34,504 nucleotides of DNA from an uncultured Clostridia bacterium (lineage in GTDB: Bacteria > Bacillota > Clostridia > Christensenellales > CAG-917). Below the pieces are notes generated by a model that had not been told where the DNA came from, ran no database searches, and saw nothing but the letters and a program-made list of their open reading frames with translations. The position numbers and the translations under genes were made by a program. Shown here piece after piece: positions 23,835 to 32,568 of the stretch. The first letter of the stretch is position 1. Every line of letters starts with the position of its first letter. Location of the stretch: the NCBI GenBank assembly GCA_947382865.1, contig CANDBF010000016.1, forward strand, positions 1 through 34,504, in the 5' to 3' direction.

Positions 23835-26438
23835 ATGGAAAACAAAACAACATTGGTAAACAGCGAAGAAAGTTTGCACGAGTTGCTTAACAGAGTCAGA
23901 GAAGCGCAGCGTCAGTTCGCCACTTTCTCTCAGGAACAGGTCGATAAGATTTTCTTCGAGGCTTCTATGGCGGCAAACAAGGCGAGAATTCCTCTTGCTA
24001 AGCTCGCCGTTGAAGAAACCGGTATGGGTATCGTTGAAGACAAGGTCATCAAAAACCACTATGCCGCGGAGTACATATTCAACGCCTTCCGCAACGTCAA
24101 GACCTGCGGAGTCATCGAAGAGGACAAGGCTTTCGGTACGAAAAAAATTGCCGAGCCCGTCGGCATTATAGCGGCTGTCGTTCCTACGACAAACCCCACG
24201 TCGACGGCAATATTCAAAGCGTTGATCGCGCTCAAAACGCGCAACGGCATCATCTTCTCGCCGCACCCTCGCGCGAAAAAGTGCACGATAGAAGCGGCAA
24301 AAATCGTCTATGAGGCTGCCGTTAAGGCAGGCGCGCCCGAGAATATAGTCGGTTGGGTGGACGAGCCCACCGTTCCGCTTTCCGCACAGCTTATGAGAGA
24401 GGCGGATTTGATTTTGGCAACGGGCGGTCCCGGTATGGTCAAATCGGCGTATTCCAGCGGAAAGCCCGCTCTCGGAGTCGGCGCGGGCAATACTCCCGCA
24501 ATTGTCGACGACACGGCGAACATCGTGCTTGCCGCGTCCTCGATACTTCATTCCAAGACCTTCGACAACGGTATGATTTGCGCGAGCGAACAGTCCGTTA
24601 TCGTCTTGGATAAGGTTTATGACAAGTTCAAAAAGGAAATTCAGGCAAGAGGAGCGTACATTCTCAATCCCGACGAGACGAACAAGGTTCGCAAGACCAT
24701 ACTGATCAACGGCGCGCTCAACGCCAAGATAGTAGGTCAGAAGGCTTGCACCATCGCCGAGATGGCGGGCGTTAAGGCGCCCGAGGGCACGAAGGTGCTT
24801 ATCGGCGAGGTCGAGAGCGTGGAGCTCGAAGAGGAATTCGCGCACGAGAAGCTCTCCCCCGTACTCGCAATGTACAGAGCCGCCGATTTCGACGAGGCTG
24901 TCGCAAAGGCGGAGAAGCTCATTGCGGACGGCGGCTACGGTCATACGTCCAGCCTGTATATAGACCAGCTCACGCAAACGGAAAAGGTGAACAAGTGGCA
25001 GGAGGCAATGAAGACCTGCCGTCTGCTCATCAATACGCCGTCGTCTCAGGGCGGTATCGGCGACCTTTACAACTTCAATCTTGCCCCCTCTCTTACGCTC
25101 GGCTGCGGAAGCTGGGGCGGCAACAGCGTCAGCGAAAACGTCGGCGTAAAGCATTTGTTGAATATTAAGACCGTTGCGGAGAGGAGAGAAAATATGCTGT
25201 GGTTCAGAGCACCTCAGAAGGTGTACTTTAAGAAGGGATGTCTGCCCGTTGCGCTCAATGAGCTGGGCAACGTATATGGCAAGAAGAAAGCGTTTGTCGT
25301 CACCGACAGCTTCCTTTACAACAACGGCTACACCAAGCCCGTCACCGACAAGCTCGACGCTCTCGGCATCACGCATACGACGTTCTTCAACGTCGCTCCC
25401 GATCCCACGCTCGCTTGCGCGAAAGAGGGTACGGAGGCAATGCGCGCCTTTAAGCCCGACGTCATCATCGCAATCGGCGGCGGCTCGGCTATGGACGCGG
25501 GCAAGATTATGTGGGTTATGTACGAGCACCCCGAGGTTGACTTCCTCGACCTTGCGATGCGCTTTATGGATATAAGAAAGAGAGTTTACACCTTCCCTCA
25601 TATGGGCGACAAGGCGATGTTTATCGCGGTGCCTACCTCTGCGGGTACGGGAAGCGAGGTGACTCCGTTTGCGGTTATAACCGACGAGAAGACGGGCGTA
25701 AAGTATCCTCTTGCCGACTACGAGCTTATGCCTACGATGGCAATCGTCGACGCGGATATGATGATGAACGCGCCTAAGGGTCTTACGGCGGCTTCGGGTA
25801 TAGACGCGGTGACGCACGCTCTTGAAGCGTACGCCTCTATGCTTGCGACGGATTATACGGACGGCATAGCGCTGCGCGCTCTCAAAATGATATTCGAGTA
25901 TCTGCCCGCCGCGTACGACAACGGTCCCAACGACCCGATTGCGAGAGAGAAAATGGGCAACGCCGCTACTATGGCGGGTATGGCGTTTGCAAACGCGTTC
26001 CTCGGCGTATGCCACTCGATGGCGCACAAGCTGGGCGCATTCCACCATCTGCCTCACGGCGTGGCGAACGCGCTTATGATTGACGAGGTGCTCAGGTTCA
26101 ATGCCGCGGAGGTTCCGACAAAGATGGGTACATTCCCGCAGTACGATCATCCTCACACGCTTGCGAGATACGCAGAAGTTGCGGACTATCTCGGCATAAA
26201 GGGCAAGAACGACGCTGAGAAGCTGGAAAACCTCATCAAGGAATTGGATAAGCTCAAAGCAAAGGTCGGTATCAAGCCTACTATCAAGGATTACGGCATC
26301 GAAGAAGAGACTTTCCTCTCCACGCTGGACGAGATGGTGGAGCAGGCGTTCGACGACCAGTGCACGGGAGCCAACCCGAGATATCCGCTGATGAGCGAAA
26401 TCAAACAAATGTACCTCAACGCCTATTACGGCAAATAA
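23835..26438 (+). CDS. adhE: Bifunctional acetaldehyde-CoA/alcohol dehydrogenase
   Basis: An 867-residue fusion of the normal AdhE length. The N-terminal half is an aldehyde dehydrogenase reducing acetyl-CoA to acetaldehyde: PTTNPTSTAIFKAL (117-130), GAGNTPAIVD (217-225) and the catalytic Cys249 in NGMICASEQ. The C-terminal half (from ~455) is an iron-dependent alcohol dehydrogenase: GGGSAMDAGKIMW, PTSAGTGSEVTPFAV and the metal-binding His in HSMAHKLGAFHHLPHG. It regenerates NAD+ while making ethanol, usually as long cytoplasmic filaments (spirosomes). The gene is monocistronic between its own promoter and a strong terminator. Codon use is markedly GC-rich at third positions, as expected for a highly expressed gene here. 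Confidence 0.97.
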   Translation: MENKTTLVNSEESLHELLNRVREAQRQFATFSQEQVDKIFFEASMAANKARIPLAKLAVEETGMGIVEDKVIKNHYAAEYIFNAFRNVKTCGVIEEDKAFGTKKIAEPVGIIAAVVPTTNPTSTAIFKALIALKTRNGIIFSPHPRAKKCTIEAAKIVYEAAVKAGAPENIVGWVDEPTVPLSAQLMREADLILATGGPGMVKSAYSSGKPALGVGAGNTPAIVDDTANIVLAASSILHSKTFDNGMICASEQSVIVLDKVYDKFKKEIQARGAYILNPDETNKVRKTILINGALNAKIVGQKACTIAEMAGVKAPEGTKVLIGEVESVELEEEFAHEKLSPVLAMYRAADFDEAVAKAEKLIADGGYGHTSSLYIDQLTQTEKVNKWQEAMKTCRLLINTPSSQGGIGDLYNFNLAPSLTLGCGSWGGNSVSENVGVKHLLNIKTVAERRENMLWFRAPQKVYFKKGCLPVALNELGNVYGKKKAFVVTDSFLYNNGYTKPVTDKLDALGITHTTFFNVAPDPTLACAKEGTEAMRAFKPDVIIAIGGGSAMDAGKIMWVMYEHPEVDFLDLAMRFMDIRKRVYTFPHMGDKAMFIAVPTSAGTGSEVTPFAVITDEKTGVKYPLADYELMPTMAIVDADMMMNAPKGLTAASGIDAVTHALEAYASMLATDYTDGIALRALKMIFEYLPAAYDNGPNDPIAREKMGNAATMAGMAFANAFLGVCHSMAHKLGAFHHLPHGVANALMIDEVLRFNAAEVPTKMGTFPQYDHPHTLARYAEVADYLGIKGKNDAEKLENLIKELDKLKAKVGIKPTIKDYGIEEETFLSTLDEMVEQAFDDQCTGANPRYPLMSEIKQMYLNAYYGK

Positions 26439-26447
26439 GAGAAACAG

Positions 26448-26480
26448 AATAGGCGTGTAGAGATACACGCCTATTTATTT
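26448..26480 (+). terminator. Terminator of adhE
   Basis: A perfect 12 bp stem (26448-26459 with 26464-26475, loop GAGA) is followed by TATTT, ten bases after the adhE stop. Confidence 0.88.
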
Positions 26481-26571
26481 CGTCTTCTGCGACGGGCAAA
26501 ACACAAGTATTCGCCCTAGAGTTAGACAGACGTGCGGTTTTACCGCTTAAACGATAAAGAGAGAGGAAATT

Positions 26572-26811
26572 ATGAAAATCACTATCTGCATAGGAAGCTC
26601 CTGTCACGTTCACGGCTCGCGTTCGGTGGTGGAGCAGATACAGCAGCTTGTCTCGGCAAATAAGTTGGAGGATAAAATCGAGCTCGGCAGCACCTTCTGT
26701 ATGGGCAGATGCCGCGAGGGGGTTTGCGTAACCGTGGACGGAGAATTCCATTCCGTTCAGCCCGAGGGCGTAAACGATTTTTTCGATAAATACGTGTTGG
26801 GAGCGCTATAA
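26572..26811 (+). CDS. Thioredoxin-like [2Fe-2S] ferredoxin 1
   Basis: A 79-residue protein of the NuoE/HydC-type thioredoxin-like ferredoxin family. Cys6 and Cys11 (C-x4-C, CIGSSC) and Cys43 and Cys47 (C-x3-C, CMGRC) are the four [2Fe-2S] ligands; Cys52 is extra. It is only the ferredoxin domain, without the helical N-terminus of NuoE. Strong GAGAGAGG ribosome binding site. First gene of the five-gene hydrogenase cassette, one base before a paralogue. Likely passes electrons to or from the hydrogenase-like proteins downstream. Confidence 0.88.
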   Translation: MKITICIGSSCHVHGSRSVVEQIQQLVSANKLEDKIELGSTFCMGRCREGVCVTVDGEFHSVQPEGVNDFFDKYVLGAL

Positions 26812-26812
26812 G

Positions 26813-27076
26813 ATGATTTTTATCGATGTATGCGTGGGGAGCTCCTGTCATCTGACGGGCTCGCACGAAATAGTAGAACTGATACAAAACGAAGTGACGA
26901 AAAACCGTCTCGAAGACGACGTGGTGCTGTCGGGGTGCTTTTGCCTCGGCAAGTGCAACAGGTCGGGAGTGTCCGTAAGAATAGGAGAGGAGGTTTATAC
27001 GGGGATAACCCGCTATAATTTCCGCGAGTTCTGGGATAAGACCGTCGTGACGGCTATAAAAAATTCGGAGATGTAA
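26813..27076 (+). CDS. Thioredoxin-like [2Fe-2S] ferredoxin 2
   Basis: An 87-residue paralogue of the preceding protein, with ligands Cys7, Cys12 (CVGSSC), Cys44 and Cys48 (CLGKC) and an additional Cys42. The two share the CxGSSCHxxGS start and the following -LED- pattern, so they arose by duplication, but differ through the C-terminal half. It is one base from the gene on either side, so it belongs to the same transcript. Two such carriers before one hydrogenase may provide different potentials or partners. Confidence 0.88.
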   Translation: MIFIDVCVGSSCHLTGSHEIVELIQNEVTKNRLEDDVVLSGCFCLGKCNRSGVSVRIGEEVYTGITRYNFREFWDKTVVTAIKNSEM

Positions 27077-27077
27077 A

Positions 27078-28748
27078 ATGGCAGAGTGTATTACGTTGAA
27101 AAAATCCAACTGCAAGAATTGCTATAAATGTATTCGTCATTGCCCTGTGAAATCCATAAGGTTTTCCGCAAATCAGGCGCATATTATCGGGGACGAATGC
27201 ATACTTTGCGGACACTGTCTCGTCGTATGTCCGCAAAACGCCAAGGAAATAAACAGCGAGAGGGAAAAGGCGAAGGTGCTCATTCAGTCGGGCGCGCCCG
27301 TGTATGTGAGCTTAGCTCCTTCCTTTATCGCCAATTACGGCGGCGCGGGCATTGAGGCTATGCGTGAGGCGATAATCAGGCTCGGCTTTAAGGGCGTAGA
27401 GGAAACTGCAATCGGAGCTACAATCGTAAAGCGCGAGTACGACAGGCTGCTTAAAGAGGAGAAGAGAGATATCGTCATATCCTCCTGCTGTCATTCGGTG
27501 AATTTGCTTATTCAGAAGTATTTCCCCGCGACCTTGCCCTATCTTGCCGACGTGCTGTCGCCTATGCAGGCGCACTGCACCGAGCTTAAAAAGAGGTATC
27601 CCGATTGCAAAACCGTGTTTATAGGTCCCTGCGTATCCAAAAAGGACGAGGCGGAAAAATACGGCGATCTGGTGGACGCGGTGCTCACCTTCGAGGAGCT
27701 TTCCCAGTGGCTTGCCGACGAGCATATCGAAATCAAAAACGAGCCCGACAGCTCCAACGAGAGCCGCGCGAGGTTTTTCCCGACTACGGGCGGCATACTC
27801 AAAACCATGTCGCTCGACGCGCAGGGCTACTCCTATCTCGCAATAGACGGGGTGCAGAACTGTATAGCCGCGCTCAAAGATATAGAGAGCGGAAAGGTAC
27901 ATAACTGCTTTATCGAAATGTCCGCATGCGTGGGAAGCTGTATAGGCGGTCCGAGCATGGAGAAGCGTTCGGTTGTCAGGGATTACGCCGCCGTGTCGGA
28001 TTATGCGGGGAATAAGGATTTCGAGGTGGCTCAACCGAACGCCCCGACTCTGCGCAAGCATTTCGACGTGATAGACAAGCATGTTGTTATGCCAACCGAA
28101 ACGGAAATCGCAAGCATATTGAGACAGATGGGCAAGAACAGGAAAGAGGACGAGCTCAACTGCGGCTCCTGCGGATATAATACCTGCCGTGAAAAGGCGA
28201 TTGCGATATTGCAGGGTAAAGCGGAAATATCCATGTGTCTGCCTTTCCTTAAAGATAAGGCGGAGAGCTTTTCCGACAGTATCGTAAACAATACGCCGAA
28301 CGGAATAATCGTGCTCAATGACAAACTGGAAGTTCAGCAAATCAACCGCGTCGCAATGCAGATAACCAATCTGCGCTCCGAGATGGACATACTCGGCGAG
28401 CAGGTGGTGCGCATACTCAATCCGCGCGTGTTTATGCAGGTTTTGCAGACGGGCAGGAGCGTGCACAATCAGCGCGTAAACCTTATCGAATACAAGAGAT
28501 ATGTGGAGCAGACAGTCGTGCTGGATTCCGCGTCTAAGCTGCTTATCTGCATTATGCGCGACGTGACTGACGAGGAAAAGGCGCGCTCGGACAAGGAAGA
28601 GATGAACCGTCGCACCGTGGAGACCGCCGATAAGGTCGTAGACAAGCAGATGCGTATAGTTCAGGAGATAGCTTCTCTGCTCGGAGAGACAGCGGCGGAG
28701 ACGAAAATCGCGCTAACAAAGTTGAAGGACTCTATACAAAATGAATGA
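27078..28748 (+). CDS. Group C (HydS-type) sensory [FeFe]-hydrogenase with PAS domain
   Basis: A 556-residue protein. Domains in order: two [4Fe-4S] motifs (Cys12, 15, 18, 22 and Cys41, 44, 47, 51); the H-cluster domain with ISSCCHSV (134-141), GPCVSKKDE (183-191) and SACVGSCIGG (282-291), so all four H-cluster cysteines are kept; a further Fe-S motif CGSCGYNTC..C (Cys362, 365, 370, 387); a PAS domain (~397-500); and a coiled-coil-like C-terminus. This order is that of group C [FeFe]-hydrogenases, thought to sense H2 rather than to make it in bulk. Compared with catalytic enzymes, the T-S-C-C-P motif is SSCCH. It overlaps the phosphatase gene by 8 bp, which is the probable output. Confidence 0.88.
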   Translation: MAECITLKKSNCKNCYKCIRHCPVKSIRFSANQAHIIGDECILCGHCLVVCPQNAKEINSEREKAKVLIQSGAPVYVSLAPSFIANYGGAGIEAMREAIIRLGFKGVEETAIGATIVKREYDRLLKEEKRDIVISSCCHSVNLLIQKYFPATLPYLADVLSPMQAHCTELKKRYPDCKTVFIGPCVSKKDEAEKYGDLVDAVLTFEELSQWLADEHIEIKNEPDSSNESRARFFPTTGGILKTMSLDAQGYSYLAIDGVQNCIAALKDIESGKVHNCFIEMSACVGSCIGGPSMEKRSVVRDYAAVSDYAGNKDFEVAQPNAPTLRKHFDVIDKHVVMPTETEIASILRQMGKNRKEDELNCGSCGYNTCREKAIAILQGKAEISMCLPFLKDKAESFSDSIVNNTPNGIIVLNDKLEVQQINRVAMQITNLRSEMDILGEQVVRILNPRVFMQVLQTGRSVHNQRVNLIEYKRYVEQTVVLDSASKLLICIMRDVTDEEKARSDKEEMNRRTVETADKVVDKQMRIVQEIASLLGETAAETKIALTKLKDSIQNE

Positions 28749-29913
28749 TTTGTTTGCCGATATAGGTTATAAAAGCATAAATCACGAGGGAGAACAGCTG
28801 TGCGGCGACCACGTCGAAATCGTCGAGCAGGGCGAAAACTCTACGGTTATCGTGCTTGCGGACGGGCTGGGAAGCGGAGTTAAGGCGAGTATTCTCTCCA
28901 CGCTGACCTCAAAGATACTTTCCACAATGCTGGCGGAGGGGATTTCCGTCGAGGACTGCGTGGAGACTATCGCGCAGACTCTTCCTATATGCTCTGTGAG
29001 AGGAGTGGCGTATTCCACGTTTACGATAATACATCTTATCGAAAACGAGACGGCGGAGCTTATCCAGTTTGATAATCCGCTCACGATTCTCATTCGTGAC
29101 GGGAGCAATTACGAATATCCGACACGAGAGATGAATATAGGCGGCAAAAGGATATTCAAATCCACCGTCAAGCTGCGCGAGGGCGATATTTTCGTCGCGA
29201 TGAGCGACGGCTGTCCGCACGCGGGGCTCGGGACGATGTACAATTTCGGGTGGAAACGCGAAAATATCGTGGAGTTTATGGAAACGGTGTCCGCGGGCGG
29301 CTATACGGCAAAGACGATGGCTACGATACTCGTCGATAAGTGCAACGAGCTCTACGGCGAAAAGCCCGGCGACGACGCCACCGCCTGTGTTGTGAAAATC
29401 AGAACCCGCGAGCCTATGAATCTGCTGTTCGGACCTCCGTCCAACCGCAACGACGCAAACAATATGATGGCGCTGTTCTTCTCAAAGGCGGGCAAGCACA
29501 TAGTTTGCGGCGGCACGACCGCATCTATTGCGGCGGCGTATCTCGGCAAGCCCCTCAAAGCAAGCCTTAATTTCGAGCAGTCGGACGTTCCGCCGATTGC
29601 CACAATCGAGGGTGTGGATTTGGTCACGGAGGGCGTTATTACAATCAATAAGGTGTTGCAATATGCTAAGGACTATCTTGCCGACAACAAGACCTACGAG
29701 CAGTGGAGCTTCAAGCACGACGGCGCGTCTCTCATTTGCAGACTGTTGTTCGAGGAGGCGACGGATATCAACTTCTACGTTGGCAGAGCAATAAATCCGG
29801 CGCATCAGAATCCCGATTTGCCTATCAATTTCAATATAAAGATGAATCTTGTTCAGGAGCTGTCGGAGTGCCTGAAAAGAATGAACAAGAGAATAAAAGT
29901 GAGCTATTTTTAA
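28741..29913 (+). CDS. SpoIIE/PP2C-type phosphatase with extra C-terminal domain
   Basis: A 390-residue protein. Residues 1-~222 are a SpoIIE-like PP2C Ser/Thr phosphatase: the metal-binding ADGLGSG (40-46), MSDGCPHAG (154-162) and GDDATACVV (210-218) with the expected aspartates. Residues ~225-390 form a second globular region that I do not recognise, containing KHIVCGGTTASIAAAYLGK and VTEGVITINKVLQYA. Phosphatases of this kind accompany sensory group C hydrogenases. It overlaps HydS by 8 bp and is followed 8 bp later by the group B hydrogenase. Its target, likely an anti-sigma-antagonist or other phosphoprotein, is not in the window. Confidence 0.87.
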   Translation: MNDLFADIGYKSINHEGEQLCGDHVEIVEQGENSTVIVLADGLGSGVKASILSTLTSKILSTMLAEGISVEDCVETIAQTLPICSVRGVAYSTFTIIHLIENETAELIQFDNPLTILIRDGSNYEYPTREMNIGGKRIFKSTVKLREGDIFVAMSDGCPHAGLGTMYNFGWKRENIVEFMETVSAGGYTAKTMATILVDKCNELYGEKPGDDATACVVKIRTREPMNLLFGPPSNRNDANNMMALFFSKAGKHIVCGGTTASIAAAYLGKPLKASLNFEQSDVPPIATIEGVDLVTEGVITINKVLQYAKDYLADNKTYEQWSFKHDGASLICRLLFEEATDINFYVGRAINPAHQNPDLPINFNIKMNLVQELSECLKRMNKRIKVSYF

Positions 29914-29921
29914 GGTGAAGT

Positions 29922-31352
29922 ATGAGAAAGTTCGATACAAAGGTACAATATCTCAAATATAAGGTTCTGCGCGAGGTCGCGCGCGAGGCTTGGGCGGACA
30001 GACTGCCTCAGACTGCTTTCGATATACCGAAGAGCATAGTCCCCGGCAAAACGCCCACGATGCGTTGTTGCGTGTATAAGGAGCGAGCAATACTTGCCGA
30101 GCGCGTCAAAATCGCTATGGGCGGCGACCCCCGCAACGAAAACGTGATACAGGTCATAGACATAGCCTGCGACGAATGCCCTATGGGCGGCTACGAGGTC
30201 ACCAGCGCATGCAGAGGCTGTCTCGCGCACAGGTGCGAGGACGTGTGTAAGCGCGGAGCGATTTCATTCGACCATAACCGCGTGGCGCATATCGACAAGA
30301 GCAAGTGCGTGGAGTGCGGAATGTGCGCAAAGGTGTGCCCGTACAGCGCCATACACAATTATATCCGTCCATGCGAGCGCGCGTGCAAGGTCAAGGCTAT
30401 CAGTATGGACGGCTCCAAATCCGCACATATAGACGAATCCAAGTGCATAGCGTGCGGCGCGTGCGTGTATCAGTGCCCGTTCGGTGCGATTACGGACAAA
30501 TCCTATATACTGCCAATCATAGATATGCTTAAAGGCAGCGACGAAAACAAGAGCTATAAGGTGTACGCCATCGTCGCGCCGTCCATATCCAGTCAGTTTA
30601 CGTACGCGAAGCTGGGGCAGGTGGTGACGGGACTCAAAAGGCTGGGATTCTATACGGTTATCGAGGCGGCTCTCGGCGCGGATATGGTCGCGCAGGCGGA
30701 GTCCAAGGAGCTTGCCGAAAGGGGATTCCTCACAAGCTCGTGCTGTCCCGCATTCGTAAATTATATAGAAAAGAATTTCCCCAAGCTGGTGCCGTACATT
30801 TCGAGCAACCTGTCCCCTATGGCGACTATCTCGAAATATCTCAAGGATAAAGAGCCAAGTTGTAAAATCGTATTTATAGGTCCGTGCACGGCGAAGAAGA
30901 TGGAAGTGCAGAAGGAAGAGGTCAAAAAATACGTCGACGCGGCGATGACATTCGAGGAGTTGCAGGCGCTTTTCGACAGCCGCGACCTCGATCTGACGGC
31001 GCTCGAAGAGGGATATTTAGACAACGCTTCCTATTTCGGAAGAATATTCGCAAGGTGCGGAGGTCTCGCGGACGCGGTGGCGGAGGGACTCAAAGAGCAG
31101 GGCTTGGATTTCGAGCTTAAAGCGTGCTCCTGCGACGGCATAGAGGAATGCAAGCTCGCTCTCCTTAAAAAGAGCAAAAACGTACTCGACGCCAATTTTA
31201 TCGAGGGAATGGCGTGCGTAGGCGGATGCATAGGCGGTGCGGGCTGTCTCACCCACGGCGAAAAGAACAAAGCAGAGGTAGATAAGTACGGAAGAGAGGC
31301 GTATGAAAAGACCATATCCGACGCTACCTCCGTGCTCAACTGGAAGCCGTAA
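29922..31352 (+). CDS. Group B [FeFe]-hydrogenase
   Basis: A 476-residue protein. N-terminal Fe-S region: Cys97, 100, 105, 109, then Cys129, 132, 135, 139, a C-x3-C at 151/155, and Cys175, 178, 181, 185. H-cluster domain: TSSCCPAF (271-278), GPCTAKK (320-326) and GMACVGGCIGGAGC (429-442). This matches the group B type found in many anaerobic Clostridia, predicted to couple ferredoxin to H2 but less studied than group A. Here the proton-relay TSCCP-type motif is kept, unlike in the HydS protein. AAGGTGA precedes the ATG. Last gene of the cassette. H-cluster maturation genes hydE, hydF and hydG are not in the window. Confidence 0.92.
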   Translation: MRKFDTKVQYLKYKVLREVAREAWADRLPQTAFDIPKSIVPGKTPTMRCCVYKERAILAERVKIAMGGDPRNENVIQVIDIACDECPMGGYEVTSACRGCLAHRCEDVCKRGAISFDHNRVAHIDKSKCVECGMCAKVCPYSAIHNYIRPCERACKVKAISMDGSKSAHIDESKCIACGACVYQCPFGAITDKSYILPIIDMLKGSDENKSYKVYAIVAPSISSQFTYAKLGQVVTGLKRLGFYTVIEAALGADMVAQAESKELAERGFLTSSCCPAFVNYIEKNFPKLVPYISSNLSPMATISKYLKDKEPSCKIVFIGPCTAKKMEVQKEEVKKYVDAAMTFEELQALFDSRDLDLTALEEGYLDNASYFGRIFARCGGLADAVAEGLKEQGLDFELKACSCDGIEECKLALLKKSKNVLDANFIEGMACVGGCIGGAGCLTHGEKNKAEVDKYGREAYEKTISDATSVLNWKP

Positions 31353-31398
31353 ATATTGCGTTAAACTTGAAGAGGTAGTTTTCAGTTGAAAGATTACG

Positions 31399-31407
31399 TG
31401 TTATAAT
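31399..31407 (+). promoter_or_regulatory. Extended -10 promoter candidate before galM
   Basis: TGTTATAAT is a perfect extended -10 element; no good -35 box stands in front of it. Transcription would start a few bases before the hairpin at 31421. Confidence 0.45.
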
Positions 31408-31420
31408 AAGTTATTCAAAG

Positions 31421-31450
31421 GTCAGATTGCTCGGGCGGTCTGACTTTTTA
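31421..31450 (+). terminator. Terminator hairpin between hydrogenase cassette and galM
   Basis: Arms 31421-31430 and 31435-31444 pair over 10 bp (two G-U pairs) around a TCGG loop, followed by TTTTTA. It may end the hydrogenase transcript, or act as an attenuator if the -10 element at 31399 is real. Confidence 0.65.
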
Positions 31451-31461
31451 CGGGAGGCGCT

Positions 31462-32493
31462 ATGAAAAGCGAATTTATCGGAAAAACACAGTCGGGCATA
31501 GAGACGTACGCTCTCGAAAACGACAATGGAATGAGAGCTGAAATCATCACCTACGGGGCGAGGATTTCGAGGCTGTTCGTCCCGAATAAGCGCGGCGAGC
31601 TTATAGACGTGGTCGCAGGTTTCGATACTCCCGACGAGTACAGGGATGACCACGGCACCTATTTCAACGCAATTATCGGAAGAGTGGGCAACAGAATAGG
31701 CGGAAGCGGATTTACGCTCGATAAAAAGGAATACAAGCTGTATGCAAACGACGGCGCAAATCATTTGCACGGAGGCAAAGAGGGCTTCGACAAAAAAATC
31801 TGGACTGCGGAGACGGGAGAGCGCGCAAGTCTTATGCTATCCTATCTGTCGGCAGACGGAGAGGAGGGCTATCCCGCAAATCTGTCCGTCAGAGTGACCT
31901 ACTCACTTACGAACGACAACGAGCTTAAAATCGCATACGATGCGCAGAGCGACGGGACCACACTGTGCTCTCTGACCAATCACGCTTACTTCAATTTGGA
32001 CGGAGATTTCAAGAGCGCGCTTAACCACGAGATATACATAAAATCTCACGCCATAACCGCTGTGGACGAGGAGCTTATACCTCACGGGGAAATACTCGAT
32101 ATCGAGAACACAGCGTTCGATTTTTCCGTGTCCAAGCCGCTCGGACGCGACATAAACGCGGAGGAAAAGCTGCTTAAAATCGCGCGCGGCGGCTATGATT
32201 TCAACTATATTTTAGACGGGGATAACAGCGGCGCGGCGGCGAGCGCGTATTCAAAAAACAGCGGAATTAAGATGAGCGTGTATACGGACAGACCCTGCAT
32301 GCAATTCTATTCGGGCAACTTCCTCGACGGCTTTACGGGTAAGAAGCAATATCCATATCAGTCTGCCTTCTGTATGGAAACGCAGGGATATCCCAATGCG
32401 TGCAACGTGAAAGAGTTTCCGTCGATTTCGCTGAAAGCGGGTGAAAAATACCATACCGTTACGACGTATAAATTTGAAATTTGCAAGGAATGA
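31462..32493 (+). CDS. galM: Galactose mutarotase (aldose 1-epimerase)
   Basis: A 343-residue beta-sandwich enzyme interconverting alpha and beta anomers of aldohexoses. Seen: NAIIGRVGNRIGG (69-81), the substrate histidines in NHLHGG (His101, His103), TNHAYFNLDG (His173) and the catalytic Glu305 in ETQGYPNACN. Length is normal and no signal peptide is present, so it acts in the cytoplasm. GGGAGG precedes the ATG. It has its own short leader with a hairpin. No other Leloir pathway gene lies nearby, so its substrate may be any imported hexose. Confidence 0.94.
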   Translation: MKSEFIGKTQSGIETYALENDNGMRAEIITYGARISRLFVPNKRGELIDVVAGFDTPDEYRDDHGTYFNAIIGRVGNRIGGSGFTLDKKEYKLYANDGANHLHGGKEGFDKKIWTAETGERASLMLSYLSADGEEGYPANLSVRVTYSLTNDNELKIAYDAQSDGTTLCSLTNHAYFNLDGDFKSALNHEIYIKSHAITAVDEELIPHGEILDIENTAFDFSVSKPLGRDINAEEKLLKIARGGYDFNYILDGDNSGAAASAYSKNSGIKMSVYTDRPCMQFYSGNFLDGFTGKKQYPYQSAFCMETQGYPNACNVKEFPSISLKAGEKYHTVTTYKFEICKE

Positions 32494-32568
32494 CGCATGA
32501 CATAAATTTGATTGCAAATTGATGAAACGGCATTTTATATAACAAAAAAGCAAGTTAAAAGGTGGATT

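Noticed and set aside
23718..26468. 916-codon frame antisense to adhE
   Set aside because: Fully opposite a certain adhE gene; its His/Arg-rich composition is what the complement of GC-ending codons gives, and it has no ribosome binding site.
27312..28466. 384-codon frame antisense to the sensory hydrogenase
   Set aside because: Same reason: a mirror of codon bias in a well-supported gene.
26572..31352. Electron-bifurcating HydABC hydrogenase operon
   Set aside because: The flavoprotein HydB/NuoF-like subunit is missing, the small [2Fe-2S] proteins lack the NuoE helical domain, and a PAS protein and phosphatase are present instead.
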